DNA of 64,000 nt, from NCBI RefSeq assembly GCF_036206005.1, contig NZ_CP108143.1, positions 4,121,501 through 4,185,500 on the forward strand. The letters are read 5' to 3'. Shown here one piece after another: positions 16,615 to 26,220 of this stretch. The translations under genes were made by a program, and so were the position numbers. Each line of letters begins with the position of its first letter. The first letter of the stretch is position 1. The notes under the pieces were generated by a model. That model did no database searches, had not been told where the DNA came from, and was given only the letters and a program-made list of their open reading frames with translations. This DNA comes from Streptomyces sp. NBC_00178. GTDB taxonomy: Bacteria > Actinomycetota > Actinomycetes > Streptomycetales > Streptomycetaceae.

Positions 16615-17913
16615 ATGGCCGTGCAGACAGTTGCAGCAAACACCAATTCTTCCGCCGTGGATCTCGGTCCCGCCGCAGCGCTTTCCTGCCGCGAATGCGG
16701 TGAGCGTTTCGAACTCGGCCCCCTTTTCGCCTGCGCGTCCTGTTTCGGGCCGCTCGAAGTGGCGTACGACCTGCCGAGCGGCTCCCCCGAAGAGCTGAAG
16801 AAGCGCATCGCCGAGGGACCGGACAACATCTGGCGTTACGCGCCGCTGCTCCCCGTCCCCGCCGACGTCGCGGACAAGCCCAACATCAACCCCGGTTTCA
16901 CGAAGCTCGTCAAGGCCGACAACCTCGCCCGCGAGCTGGGCGTGACCGGCGGCCTTTACGTCAAGGACGACTCCGGCAACCCGACGCACTCCTTCAAGGA
17001 CCGTGTCGTCGCGATCGCCGTCGAGGCCGCCCGCGCCTTCGGCTTCACCACGCTCTCCTGCTCCTCCACCGGCAACCTCGCCGGTGCGGTCGGTGCCGCC
17101 GCGGCCCGCGCCGGTTTCCGCTCGTGCGTGTTCATCCCGCACGACCTGGAGCAGGGCAAGGTCGTCATGGCCGCGGTGTACGGCGGCGAGCTGGTCGGCA
17201 TCGAGGGCAACTACGACGACGTCAACCGCTTCTGCTCGGAGCTCATCGGCGACCCGCTCGGTGAGGGCTGGGGCTTCGTCAACGTCAACCTGCGTCCGTA
17301 CTACGGCGAGGGGTCCAAGACCCTGGCGTACGAGATCTGCGAGCAGCTCGGCTGGAAGCTGCCCGACCAGCTCGTCATCCCGATCGCGTCCGGTTCGCAG
17401 CTCACCAAGATCGACAAGGGTCTCCAGGAGCTGATCAAGCTCGGCCTCGTCGAGGACAAGCCGTACAAGATCTTCGGCGCCCAGGCCGAGGGCTGCTCCC
17501 CGGTCTCCACCGCCTTCAAGGCCGGCCACGACGTGGTGCGGCCGCAGAAGCCGAAGACGATCGCGAAGTCCCTGGCCATCGGGAACCCGGCCGACGGCCC
17601 GTACGTGCTGGACATCGCCCGCCGGACCGGCGGCGCGGTGGAGGACGTCGACGACGAGCAGATCGTGGACGCGATCAAGCTACTGGCCCGCACCGAGGGC
17701 ATCTTCGCGGAGACCGCGGGCGGTGTGACGGTCGGCGTGACGAAGAAGCTGATCGAGGCCGGCCTGCTGGACCCGTCCCTGACCACCGTCGTCCTGAACA
17801 CCGGTGACGGACTGAAGACGCTGGACGCGGTCGCCCCGACGACCGGCCTGTCGGCGACGATCCGGCCCAGCCTGGACGCGTTCCGCGACGCGGGCCTCGC
17901 CGCCGCCAACTGA
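16615..17913 (+). CDS. thrC: Threonine synthase
   Basis: A 432-residue PLP enzyme converting O-phosphohomoserine to threonine. An N-terminal zinc-ribbon-like segment has paired Cys (CREC ... CASC, about residues 24-42). The PLP lysine is K128 in NPTHSFKDR; the SCSSTGNLAGAVGAAAARAG loop binds the PLP phosphate. The gene lies directly behind a SAM-I riboswitch, an unusual control for threonine rather than methionine synthesis. The sulfur-carrier gene follows after 29 bases and is probably in the same operon. Confidence 0.95.
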   Translation: MAVQTVAANTNSSAVDLGPAAALSCRECGERFELGPLFACASCFGPLEVAYDLPSGSPEELKKRIAEGPDNIWRYAPLLPVPADVADKPNINPGFTKLVKADNLARELGVTGGLYVKDDSGNPTHSFKDRVVAIAVEAARAFGFTTLSCSSTGNLAGAVGAAAARAGFRSCVFIPHDLEQGKVVMAAVYGGELVGIEGNYDDVNRFCSELIGDPLGEGWGFVNVNLRPYYGEGSKTLAYEICEQLGWKLPDQLVIPIASGSQLTKIDKGLQELIKLGLVEDKPYKIFGAQAEGCSPVSTAFKAGHDVVRPQKPKTIAKSLAIGNPADGPYVLDIARRTGGAVEDVDDEQIVDAIKLLARTEGIFAETAGGVTVGVTKKLIEAGLLDPSLTTVVLNTGDGLKTLDAVAPTTGLSATIRPSLDAFRDAGLAAAN

Positions 17914-17942
17914 CCACCCGAGACCCGAAGGAAGGCACCGAC

Positions 17943-18218
17943 ATGAGCGTCAAGGTCCGCATCCCCACCATCCTCCGCACCTACACGGGCGGTCAGGCCG
18001 AGGTCCAGGCCGAGGGGGCGATCCTCTCCGAGGTCATCGCGTCGCTGGAGCAGAACCACCCGGGCATCGGCGCCCGCGTCCTGGACGACCAGGGCAAGCT
18101 GCGCCGCTTCGTCAACGTGTACGTCAACGACGACGACGTGCGCTTCGAGGGCGGCCTGGACGCGGTGACGCCGGACGGTGCCGGCGTCTCGATCATCCCG
18201 GCCGTCGCCGGAGGCTGA
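17943..18218 (+). CDS. MoaD/ThiS-family sulfur carrier (CysO-like)
   Basis: A 91-residue ubiquitin-fold protein, MSVKVRIPTILRTYTGG..., ending VAGG. The terminal GlyGly is the site that is adenylated and thiocarboxylated. An AAGGA-type site precedes the ATG. CysO-like carriers donate sulfide for cysteine synthesis and, in actinomycetes, for thio-sugar and other sulfur natural products. Co-transcription with thrC behind a SAM riboswitch fits a link to sulfur amino-acid status. The Mec+ peptidase and CysM partners are not adjacent. Confidence 0.88.
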   Translation: MSVKVRIPTILRTYTGGQAEVQAEGAILSEVIASLEQNHPGIGARVLDDQGKLRRFVNVYVNDDDVRFEGGLDAVTPDGAGVSIIPAVAGG

Positions 18219-18289
18219 TCCCCGGCACGGACGCGGACGGGGAGTGACGGCCCCGGCCGGGTGTCCGGCGACTCCGCAGCGTGAGCACG

Positions 18290-18324
18290 ATGGCCCTCTC
18301 CGCAAGAGAAGCGGAGGGGGCCAT
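18290..18324 (+). terminator. Terminator of the thrC operon
   Basis: A 14-bp stem with one G.T pair (18290-18303 / 18311-18324) and a 7-base loop, 72 bases past the sulfur-carrier stop. Confidence 0.8.
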
Positions 18325-18682
18325 TCTGCATGGTTGAGCGCGGTAGAGTTGGGGAAGTCCCCGCCGCTGCCCGTGCCGCCCGCATATGAGAATGCGCCCG
18401 GCCGCGACAAGAAGCAGCCAAAGTGCGTGAGTCTCTTGAGGCATAAGTGGCCTTTGCCTGGCCCGACTTGCCCAGGAATCCTCCTGTTCATACCTGTCCG
18501 GGTGTTCCCGCGCGCCCAGAATTCTCGTCCGATTGCCCTGTTGCAGAGGGCAGTTGGGCAGATACATTCAGCCGCGGTCGACGCGTTCCGGCGCACGCCA
18601 CCCTCTCCTGTCGGAGGGTGAGTTCTGACCCGGGACCGCGAAGTGCGGTCTCGTGCAAGGGCCAGTAATAGGGGAGTTGGGC
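18325..18682 (+). promoter_or_regulatory. Structured leader / promoter region of the cold-shock gene
   Basis: No credible gene lies in the 464 bases before the cold-shock gene. After the thrC terminator there are three perfect hairpins in a row: TGCCCT/AGGGCA (18534-18552), CACCCTC/GAGGGTG (18599-18620) and GACCGC/GCGGTC (18634-18650). They precede GGGGAGTTGGGC and the ATG at 18683. Long folded leaders are typical of cspA mRNAs, where structure changes with temperature. The promoter itself was not identified. Confidence 0.5.
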
Positions 18683-18889
18683 ATGGCTCAGGGCACCGTC
18701 AAGTGGTTCAACGCGGAGAAGGGGTACGGCTTCATCGCGGTCGACGGTGGTGCGGATGTTTTCGTCCACTACAGCGCGATCCAGATGGACGGGTACCGCA
18801 CCCTCGAAGAGGGTCAGCGAGTTGAATTCGAGATCTCGCAGGGCCAGAAGGGGCCGCAGGCGGACATGGTCAAGCTCGCCGTCGGCTGA
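18683..18889 (+). CDS. Cold-shock protein (CspA family)
   Basis: A 68-residue single cold-shock domain, [18 protein letters not shown]..., with RNP1 (KGYGFI) and RNP2 (VFVHY) intact. It binds single-stranded RNA/DNA and acts as an RNA chaperone. The ATG at 18683 has GGGGAG at a suitable distance. It is monocistronic between terminators, 319 bases ahead of groEL. Confidence 0.95.
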   Translation: MAQGTVKWFNAEKGYGFIAVDGGADVFVHYSAIQMDGYRTLEEGQRVEFEISQGQKGPQADMVKLAVG

Positions 18890-18926
18890 GCTCGGCGCGG
18901 TCGGCCGATACGACACCACTCACGCA

Positions 18927-18964
18927 CGTAGGGCCCGTTCCTCCGCAGGGGGACGGGCCCTACG
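18927..18964 (+). terminator. Terminator after the cold-shock gene
   Basis: Arms 18927-18938 (CGTAGGGCCCGT) and 18953-18964 form a perfect 12-bp stem that extends inward with a T.G and two C-G pairs. Confidence 0.8.
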
Positions 18965-19019
18965 CGCGTCCGCATGCGCCCCCGCGCCCCCTCCGCCCAG
19001 CGAGCCGCCGCCGAAGGCG

Positions 19020-19046
19020 CTTGCACTCGAGGGGGTCGAGTGCTAA
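19020..19046. promoter_or_regulatory. CIRCE element 1 (HrcA operator)
   Basis: CTTGCACTC-N9-GAGTGCTAA, compared with the consensus TTAGCACTC-N9-GAGTGCTAA: the right arm is perfect and the left arm is 7 of 9. HrcA represses groEL from such sites until heat shock. Confidence 0.88.
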
Positions 19047-19055
19047 TCATTGGCG

Positions 19056-20831
<1,776 letters not shown>

Positions 20832-20870
20832 TCCTCGGATCAGCAGCTCCAGGCGGTACCCGCAGTATCC

Positions 20871-20916
20871 GTACGACGCCGGCCCCCGGGATTCGTCCCG
20901 GGGGCCGGCGTCGTAC
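20871..20916 (+). terminator. Very strong terminator after groEL2
   Basis: A perfect 20-bp stem (20871-20890 / 20897-20916) with the loop ATTCGT. It is the longest perfect hairpin in the window. Confidence 0.9.
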
Positions 20917-21060
20917 GTGCGTCACCGGGCGGGCGGCGTGGCGGCGGTACCGGCGCGGCACCCCGTAGTACCTCCTGCCCGGTGGGCACTCCCGCGTCCC
21001 CCGCCGCGAAGTGGAGCCGGATACTGAACACTTCCGTCCCATCGTGAAGGAGTGTGACCG

Positions 21061-21570
21061 GTGACCACCGACGTGCGTACGGGGCCGCCCACCGCGGGTG
21101 ACGAGCGCGAGACGCTGCGGGCCTTTCTCGACTACCACCGGGCCACTCTCGCCATGAAGTGCGAGGGACTGGACGACGAGCAGCTGCGGCAGCGGTCGAT
21201 GCCTCCCTCGACGCTCTCGCTGCTGGGCCTGGTGCGGCACATGGCCGAAGTGGAACGGGCCTGGTTCCGCCGGGTGTTCGACGACAACGAGGCCCCGATG
21301 GTCTGGTCGGACCGGATCGACTTCCAGGCCGCGTACGACGCGAGCGCGTCGAACCGGGCCGAGGCGTTCGGCGCCTGGGAGACGGAGGTCGAGAACTCCC
21401 GCCGCATCGAGCGGGAGGCCGTCTCCCTGGACCTGACGGGTCGCCAGCCGCGCTGGGAGAAGGACGTGTCGCTGCGCATGGTGATGGTGCACGTGCTGCT
21501 GGAATACGGGCGCCACAACGGCCACGCGGACTTCCTGCGCGAGGGCGTCGACGGGACCGTGGGCGCGTGA
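21061..21570 (+). CDS. DinB family protein (DUF664)
   Basis: A 169-residue four-helix-bundle protein starting at GTG behind GAAGGAG (7 bases). His residues in GLVRHMAEVERAWF and YGRHNGHADFLRE correspond to the DinB metal triad. The DUF664 subgroup includes putative mycothiol-dependent or other thiol-utilising enzymes. The specific reaction is unknown. No operon partner. Confidence 0.85.
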   Translation: MTTDVRTGPPTAGDERETLRAFLDYHRATLAMKCEGLDDEQLRQRSMPPSTLSLLGLVRHMAEVERAWFRRVFDDNEAPMVWSDRIDFQAAYDASASNRAEAFGAWETEVENSRRIEREAVSLDLTGRQPRWEKDVSLRMVMVHVLLEYGRHNGHADFLREGVDGTVGA

Positions 21571-21822
21571 GGCGCGTATGTCGGCCGGTCCGGGGCTGGG
21601 GCTCGGGCCTCGCCCCGGAGGCGGGGAGGGCCGTGACGCCCGTGCCGCCCTCCGCGCACCGCCGCCCGGCCGACGGCGTTCGCCGCGTGAACTTCCCGCG
21701 CAAAAAAATGACGTGGACTTGCATGCACTGAGCAGCAAGGTGAAATGTTCTCGCACGCCTCTTGTGGTGATGGTTCCGCGCGCCCTAACGTCGCCTCACC
21801 TTCCGAGAGAAACGGGCATGCG

Positions 21823-23847
21823 ATGTCACGTCACATCACGGTCGCCGCGCTGACGGCCGCCGTTGTCGGACTGGGGGCGCTGACCGGCGTTCCCGCGGCC
21901 CAGGGCGCGGAGGGGAAACCGTCAGCGCCGTCCGCGCCCGTCGTGACGCGCGCGGGCCTCGCCCCCGCGCTGGTCGCCGGCCGCGGTGCCGAGGTCCCCT
22001 TCGCCGAGCAGGAGGCGGAGAACGCCGCGACGAACGGCACGGTCATCGGCCCCGACCGTGCCGCGTACACCCTGCCCGCCGAGGCCTCGGGCCGTAAGGC
22101 GGTCCGGCTGGTGCCCGGCGAGCACGTCGAGTTCACGCTGCCGGAGGCGGCCGACGCGATCACGGTGCGCTACAGCATCCCGGACGCCCCGGGCGGGGGC
22201 GGCATCACCGCGCCCCTCGACGTCGCGGTCAACGGCAAGAAGCGCTCGACGATGACGCTGACCTCGCAGTACTCCTGGCTGTACAACCAGTACCCCTTCA
22301 CCAACGACCCCGGGGCCGGGCTGCTCCAGCCCGGCTGGTGGATCACCGAGTGCGCCTGCGTGCCCAGCGAGACGACTCCCGCGCCGGTGATCTCCAAGCC
22401 CTTCCGGCCGAGCCACTTCTACGACGAGCAGCGTCTGCTGCTGGGCAAGCGGTACGGAGCGGGTGACACCGTCCGCCTGACGGTGCCGGCCGGCAGCCGC
22501 GCGGCGTGGACGGTCATCGACGTACTCGACTCCGAACTCGTCGGCCTGCCCCACGTCGAGCTGAAGGCCGCCAACGTGCTGCTGTTCGGGGCCGACCCCT
22601 CGGGGCGCAGGGACTCCGCGGGCGCCCTGGACCGTGCGATCGCCTTCGCCCAGCGCAAGAACCTGCCGGTGTACGTCCCGCCGGGCACCTACCAGGTCAA
22701 CCGCCACATCGTCGTCGACGACGTCACGATCCGGGGTGCCGGGAGCTGGTACACGAAGTTCAAGGGCCGCGAGGTGGCGCTCGGCACCCCGGCGCCGGAC
22801 GGCTCGGTGCACACGGGAGTCGGCTTCTACGGCAAGGACGCGGCGGACGGCGGCAGCCGCGACGTGCACCTGTCGGGATTCGCCATCGAGGGTGACGTGC
22901 GCGAACGCGTCGACACCGACCAGGTGAACGGCATCGGCGGGGCGATGAGCGACTCCTCCGTCGAGGGCCTGCACATCCGCCACACCAAGGTGGGCATGTG
23001 GTTCGACGGCCCGATGTCGAACCTGCGGATCACGGGCAACGTCATCGTCGACCAGATCGCCGACGCCATCAACTTCCACGGCGGTGTCACGGGTTCGACC
23101 GTCAGCCACACCTTCGTACGCAACTCGGGTGACGACGGCCTGGCGATGTGGTCGGAGAAGCGCGCCAACACGGGCAACACCTTCGCCCGCAACACCGTGC
23201 AGAGCCCGGTCCTGGCCAACGGCATCGCGATCTACGGCGGCACGGACAACACCGTGTCCGGCAACCTCGTGGCCGACCCCGTCCGCGAGGGCAGCGCGCT
23301 GCACGTGGGCGCCCGCTTCGGTGCGGAGGCGTTCCGGGGGCGGCTCGATCTGACCGACAACACGACGGTCCGGGCGGGGACGTACGAACTGAACTGGCGG
23401 ATCGGGCTCGGCGCCATCTGGTTCTTCGCCCTCGACCAGGACATCGACGCGGACATCCGGGTGACCCGGAACCACTTCCTCGACAACACGTACAACGCGA
23501 TCATGCTGGTCACCGACTGGCCCGTGAAGGACACGTACAAGATCCGGGGCGTGCACTTCAAGGACATCAGGGTGGACGGCACGGGGACGTCCGTGGTCAG
23601 CGCGCGGGCGGCGGGGTCGGCGACCTTCGAGAACGTGGACGCGCGCAACGTCGGTGCCGTGGGCGTCAACAACTGCGGGTCCTTCAACTTCACGCCCGCC
23701 GGCTCGGAGTTCGCCCTGGTCGACCTCGGTGGCAACGACGGTGGCGGTACGACGGGGGACTGGCTGGCGCCCTGGCTGCTGCCGAACACGATCACATGTG
23801 ACGACCGTCCGCCGGTGGTCGCCCCGCCCGCGCCGGGAGCCTGGTGA
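21823..23847 (+). CDS. Secreted GH87-like alpha-1,3-glucanase / mycodextranase
   Basis: A 674-residue exported protein. The ATG at 21823 begins a signal peptide (MSRHITVAALTAAVVGLGALTGVPAAQGA). Residues about 60-230 form a CBM35-like galactose-binding module (QEAENAATNGTVIGPDRAAY). The rest is a right-handed parallel beta-helix beginning with the pectate-lyase-superfamily phrase DSAGALDRAIAFAQRKNLPVYVPPG. Asp-rich turns, including DQIADAINFHGG and NSGDDGLAMWS, resemble the acid residues of GH87. The likely substrate is fungal or bacterial alpha-1,3-glucan; another beta-helix hydrolase is possible. Transcribed alone. Confidence 0.8.
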   Translation: MSRHITVAALTAAVVGLGALTGVPAAQGAEGKPSAPSAPVVTRAGLAPALVAGRGAEVPFAEQEAENAATNGTVIGPDRAAYTLPAEASGRKAVRLVPGEHVEFTLPEAADAITVRYSIPDAPGGGGITAPLDVAVNGKKRSTMTLTSQYSWLYNQYPFTNDPGAGLLQPGWWITECACVPSETTPAPVISKPFRPSHFYDEQRLLLGKRYGAGDTVRLTVPAGSRAAWTVIDVLDSELVGLPHVELKAANVLLFGADPSGRRDSAGALDRAIAFAQRKNLPVYVPPGTYQVNRHIVVDDVTIRGAGSWYTKFKGREVALGTPAPDGSVHTGVGFYGKDAADGGSRDVHLSGFAIEGDVRERVDTDQVNGIGGAMSDSSVEGLHIRHTKVGMWFDGPMSNLRITGNVIVDQIADAINFHGGVTGSTVSHTFVRNSGDDGLAMWSEKRANTGNTFARNTVQSPVLANGIAIYGGTDNTVSGNLVADPVREGSALHVGARFGAEAFRGRLDLTDNTTVRAGTYELNWRIGLGAIWFFALDQDIDADIRVTRNHFLDNTYNAIMLVTDWPVKDTYKIRGVHFKDIRVDGTGTSVVSARAAGSATFENVDARNVGAVGVNNCGSFNFTPAGSEFALVDLGGNDGGGTTGDWLAPWLLPNTITCDDRPPVVAPPAPGAW

Positions 23848-23873
23848 CGGGACGGTCCCAGGGGGCCGGGTTC

Positions 23874-24308
23874 TCAGCAGCCGCCGAACGCCGCGTGCAC
23901 GCACTTGCCTTCGGTCAGCGCCTCCGTGAAGATCCGGCCCCCGAGGTCCTCGGCGATGTGCAGGCCCATGCCGCCCGTGCCGTCGCTGAGGTCGGGGGGC
24001 CTCGGGGCCGGCAGGGTGCGGGAGCGGTCGGTCACCGCGATGTCGAGGGTGCCGGGCGCGGTGGTCAGGGTCAGGGTGCTCGGTCCGGGTGCGTGACGGA
24101 CGGCGTTGGTGACCAGCTCGGACACGATCAGCAGGAAGTCGTCGCAGCGGTCCCGGTCGAGGGAGGGCCAGGACCGCTGGAGGAAACCGGCGGCCGCACG
24201 GCGGGCGCGCGAGGGGGCCTCCGGCCCGGCGGGCAGGGGGACGCGGAGCCGGTCCACCGCGAGGGGCTGCGGTGCCGGTGAGGACGGTGGCGCGGTCGTG
24301 AGGGTCAT
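23874..24308 (-). CDS. ATP-binding anti-sigma/regulatory protein (HATPase_c_2)
   Basis: A 144-residue GHKL-type ATPase of the RsbW/SpoIIAB class so abundant in Streptomyces. The N-box is LIVSELVTNAVRHAP and the G-box region is GTGGMGLHIAEDLGG. The middle motif reads VTDRSRTLP, a degenerate G1 box. The ATG at 24308 is preferred over in-frame codons upstream, which encode low-complexity Pro/Ala residues. The partner sigma or anti-anti-sigma factor is not adjacent. Confidence 0.8.
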   Translation of the reverse strand: MTLTTAPPSSPAPQPLAVDRLRVPLPAGPEAPSRARRAAAGFLQRSWPSLDRDRCDDFLLIVSELVTNAVRHAPGPSTLTLTTAPGTLDIAVTDRSRTLPAPRPPDLSDGTGGMGLHIAEDLGGRIFTEALTEGKCVHAAFGGC

Positions 24309-24418
24309 GATGCTGTCCCGAAGAGGGTGCTGAGCGGGTGTCGCACAGGGGATTCGGAGGCACCCGGAGGAAGGTTTGGGGTGATCGGGAGAAAAGCTGC
24401 GGAACGGTGCGACGCGCA

Positions 24419-24443
24419 GGACCTGCGGGCAGCCCGCAGGTCC
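24419..24443 (-). terminator. Compact hairpin downstream of the ECF sigma operon
   Basis: GGACCTGCGGGC and its complement are separated by one base (24419-24430 / 24432-24443). More copies of GGGACCTG(C/G)GGG lie up to 24500. The 258-base gap 24309-24566 holds nothing else apart from the 20-base duplication reported separately. Confidence 0.6.
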
Positions 24444-24545
24444 CTGAGCAGGGACCTGGGGGCACGGGCCCGCAGGCGTCCGGGCAGGGACCTGCGGGTG
24501 CGGGCCCGTAAATGCGTGCATGGTCCCGCCCGTGCGTACGTCCCT

Positions 24546-24585
24546 CTCAGGTCGGCAGGGGCACGCTCAGGTCGGCAGGGGCACG
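24546..24585. repeat. Two-copy 20-base tandem repeat at the anti-sigma gene 3' end
   Basis: CTCAGGTCGGCAGGGGCACG occurs twice in direct tandem (24546-24565 and 24566-24585). The second copy holds the stop codon and last residues of the anti-sigma gene; the first is a non-coding duplicate just past it. Confidence 0.95.
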
Positions 24586-25349
24586 GCGCCCAGCGGAACC
24601 GTGGTGGGGCTGGTGGAGCCGCCGGCGGGCTCGACGGACAGGGCGACCGCCGACGCGTTGTCCAGCGTCCCCTTGAGCAGGGTCACCTGACGTCCGGGGT
24701 CCCTGCTGAGCAGACCGGCCGGGACGGGCGTCCCGTCGTCCATGAACCATGCCTCGTAGGTCCGGCCCTCCGGAAGTCTCGGCAGTCCTGACACGGCGAG
24801 CGTGGCGGTGTCCTCGCTCCGGGAGAAGGTGACGGAGGCGGTGGCGCCCTCGACCAGGCCCTGTGACGCCAGGCGCACGTCCGGCGCCGTGAGCACCTTG
24901 GTGAGGTTCGCCTGCCGCTGTTCGTAGTGCCGCGCCGACGCCCTCGCGTCCGATGCCTCGCGGTGCTGCCATCCGGCGAGCCCCAGACACACCAGGATGA
25001 CCGCCACCGAAGCGGCCAGGGCCAGCTTGAGGGCCCGCACGGGGCTGCGGCGGCCCGGCCGTCCCGTCCCGGCGCGCGGACCGGGGTCCCGCGCGGCGCC
25101 GGTGCCCGGGTCCGGCTCCGGGTCCTGCGGAGTGGTGGCCACCTGGCCCAGGACACGCGCGCGCAGCGCGTCGGGCGGGGTCTCGGCGGTCGACCGGCCG
25201 ATGAGTGCGGCGGTCTGCCGCAGGTCGGCGACCTCCCGGCGGCAGGACTCGCACTCCGCCATGTGCGCCTCGAACTCCCGGCGTTCCTCGTCGGGCAGGG
25301 CGTGCAGGACGTAGGCGGCCGAGGACTCGTGCGGGTCGGTGGTGATCAC
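24567..25349 (-). CDS. Anti-sigma factor (RskA/RsrA-type ZAS, membrane)
   Basis: A 260-residue protein. The N-terminal cytoplasmic anti-sigma domain has the zinc motif H-x3-C-x2-C in FEAHMAECESCRREV (about residues 27-41). A Pro/Gly linker is followed by one membrane span (LKLALAASVAVILVCLGLAGW, about 107-127). The outer C-terminal RskA domain includes GRTYEAWFMDDGTPVPAGLL. It binds the sigma factor encoded just upstream; release probably follows regulated proteolysis, as for M. tuberculosis RskA. The GTG start overlaps the sigma stop by 4 bases (GTGA). Confidence 0.92.
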   Translation of the reverse strand: MITTDPHESSAAYVLHALPDEERREFEAHMAECESCRREVADLRQTAALIGRSTAETPPDALRARVLGQVATTPQDPEPDPGTGAARDPGPRAGTGRPGRRSPVRALKLALAASVAVILVCLGLAGWQHREASDARASARHYEQRQANLTKVLTAPDVRLASQGLVEGATASVTFSRSEDTATLAVSGLPRLPEGRTYEAWFMDDGTPVPAGLLSRDPGRQVTLLKGTLDNASAVALSVEPAGGSTSPTTVPLGAVPLPT

Positions 25350-25927
25350 GCCTTCACTCCCAGGCAGTCGCGGAGGCGGATCATCCCGTCCCGCAGTCGG
25401 GTCTTGACCGTCCCCAGCGGCAGGGACAGGGACTGCGCGATCTCCTTGTAGGTGAGGCCGCCGTAGTAGGCGAGGACGACCGACTCGCGCTGGATGTCGG
25501 TGAGCGCGTGCACGCAGCGGCGTACCCGCTGCCACTCCAGGCGGGTCTCCACCTGCTCGCTCACCTCGTCGAAGGGCGTGTCCGAGCTCAGCGCCGCCGC
25601 CCGTCGCTCCCGGTCCTGGCTGGCCTGCGAGGCGCGTACGCGGTCGACGGCCCGCCGGTGGGCGAGCGTCATGATCCAGGTCATCGCGCTGCCGCGTTCG
25701 GGCCGGAAGCGCTTGGACGTGCGCCACACCTCCAGCAGCACGTCCTGCGTGACCTCCTCCGACTGTGCGGAATCCCTCAGGACCCGGCGCACCAGGCCCA
25801 TGACCGGCCCGGCCACGGTGTCGTACACCTTGGCGAAGGCGTCCCGGTTGCCTCCGGCGGCGGAGACCATCAGCTGGTCCAGGTCCGGCTGACGCCGGAC
25901 GTCCTCTCCGCTGTCGACGGAATGCAC
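25346..25927 (-). CDS. ECF sigma factor (SigK-like)
   Basis: A 193-residue group 4 sigma factor. The GTG at 25927, with GAGGA 6 bases upstream, gives MHSVDSGEDVRRQPDLDQLM. Region 2 is AFAKVYDTVAGPVMGLVRRVLRD plus SEEVTQDVLLEVWRT and MTWIMTLAHRRAVDRVR. Region 4 includes LTDIQRESVVLAYYGGLTYKEIAQ and LPLGTVKTRLRDGMIRLRD. Coupling to an RskA-type anti-sigma points to the SigK/SigL-like branch. Its regulon is not visible here; autoregulation is usual for these pairs. Confidence 0.93.
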   Translation of the reverse strand: MHSVDSGEDVRRQPDLDQLMVSAAGGNRDAFAKVYDTVAGPVMGLVRRVLRDSAQSEEVTQDVLLEVWRTSKRFRPERGSAMTWIMTLAHRRAVDRVRASQASQDRERRAAALSSDTPFDEVSEQVETRLEWQRVRRCVHALTDIQRESVVLAYYGGLTYKEIAQSLSLPLGTVKTRLRDGMIRLRDCLGVKA

Positions 25928-26100
25928 CGGGAGTCCTCGCTGACTTCTCGACGTTGCGAGCGCCGCGACGGGCCGGGCGGCGACGTGGGGCACGGATCAC
26001 ACGGCCGAGGGGGCGGCCGTCTGTCGAATGTAGGCACCGGGGCTCCGACCGGGCCTCATATGGGCATCCAAACGGTGGGTACCGGCCGGGTGCGCGGACC

Positions 26101-26220
26101 GCTGCCGCTCAGGACCGCCGGTGCCGTGCGGGGACCGCCCGCTGCCATTCAGGACCGCCCGGTGCCGTTCAGGTCCGACAGGTGCCGTTCAGGTCCGACA
26201 GGTGCCGTTCAGGACCGACC
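26101..26220. repeat. 20-base tandem repeat, six units
   Basis: Six units with period exactly 20 fill 26101-26220. Units 4 and 5 are identical (GGTGCCGTTCAGGTCCGACA); units 3 and 6 differ at a few positions and units 1-2 are more diverged. The array lies between the ECF sigma gene and the stop of the regulator gene, and its last unit overlaps that stop. The rest of the gap 25928-26208 shows no gene. Confidence 0.95.

Noticed and set aside
26101..26220. CRISPR-like periodicity
   Set aside because: Units are contiguous with no variable spacers and there are no cas genes, so it is a simple tandem repeat.
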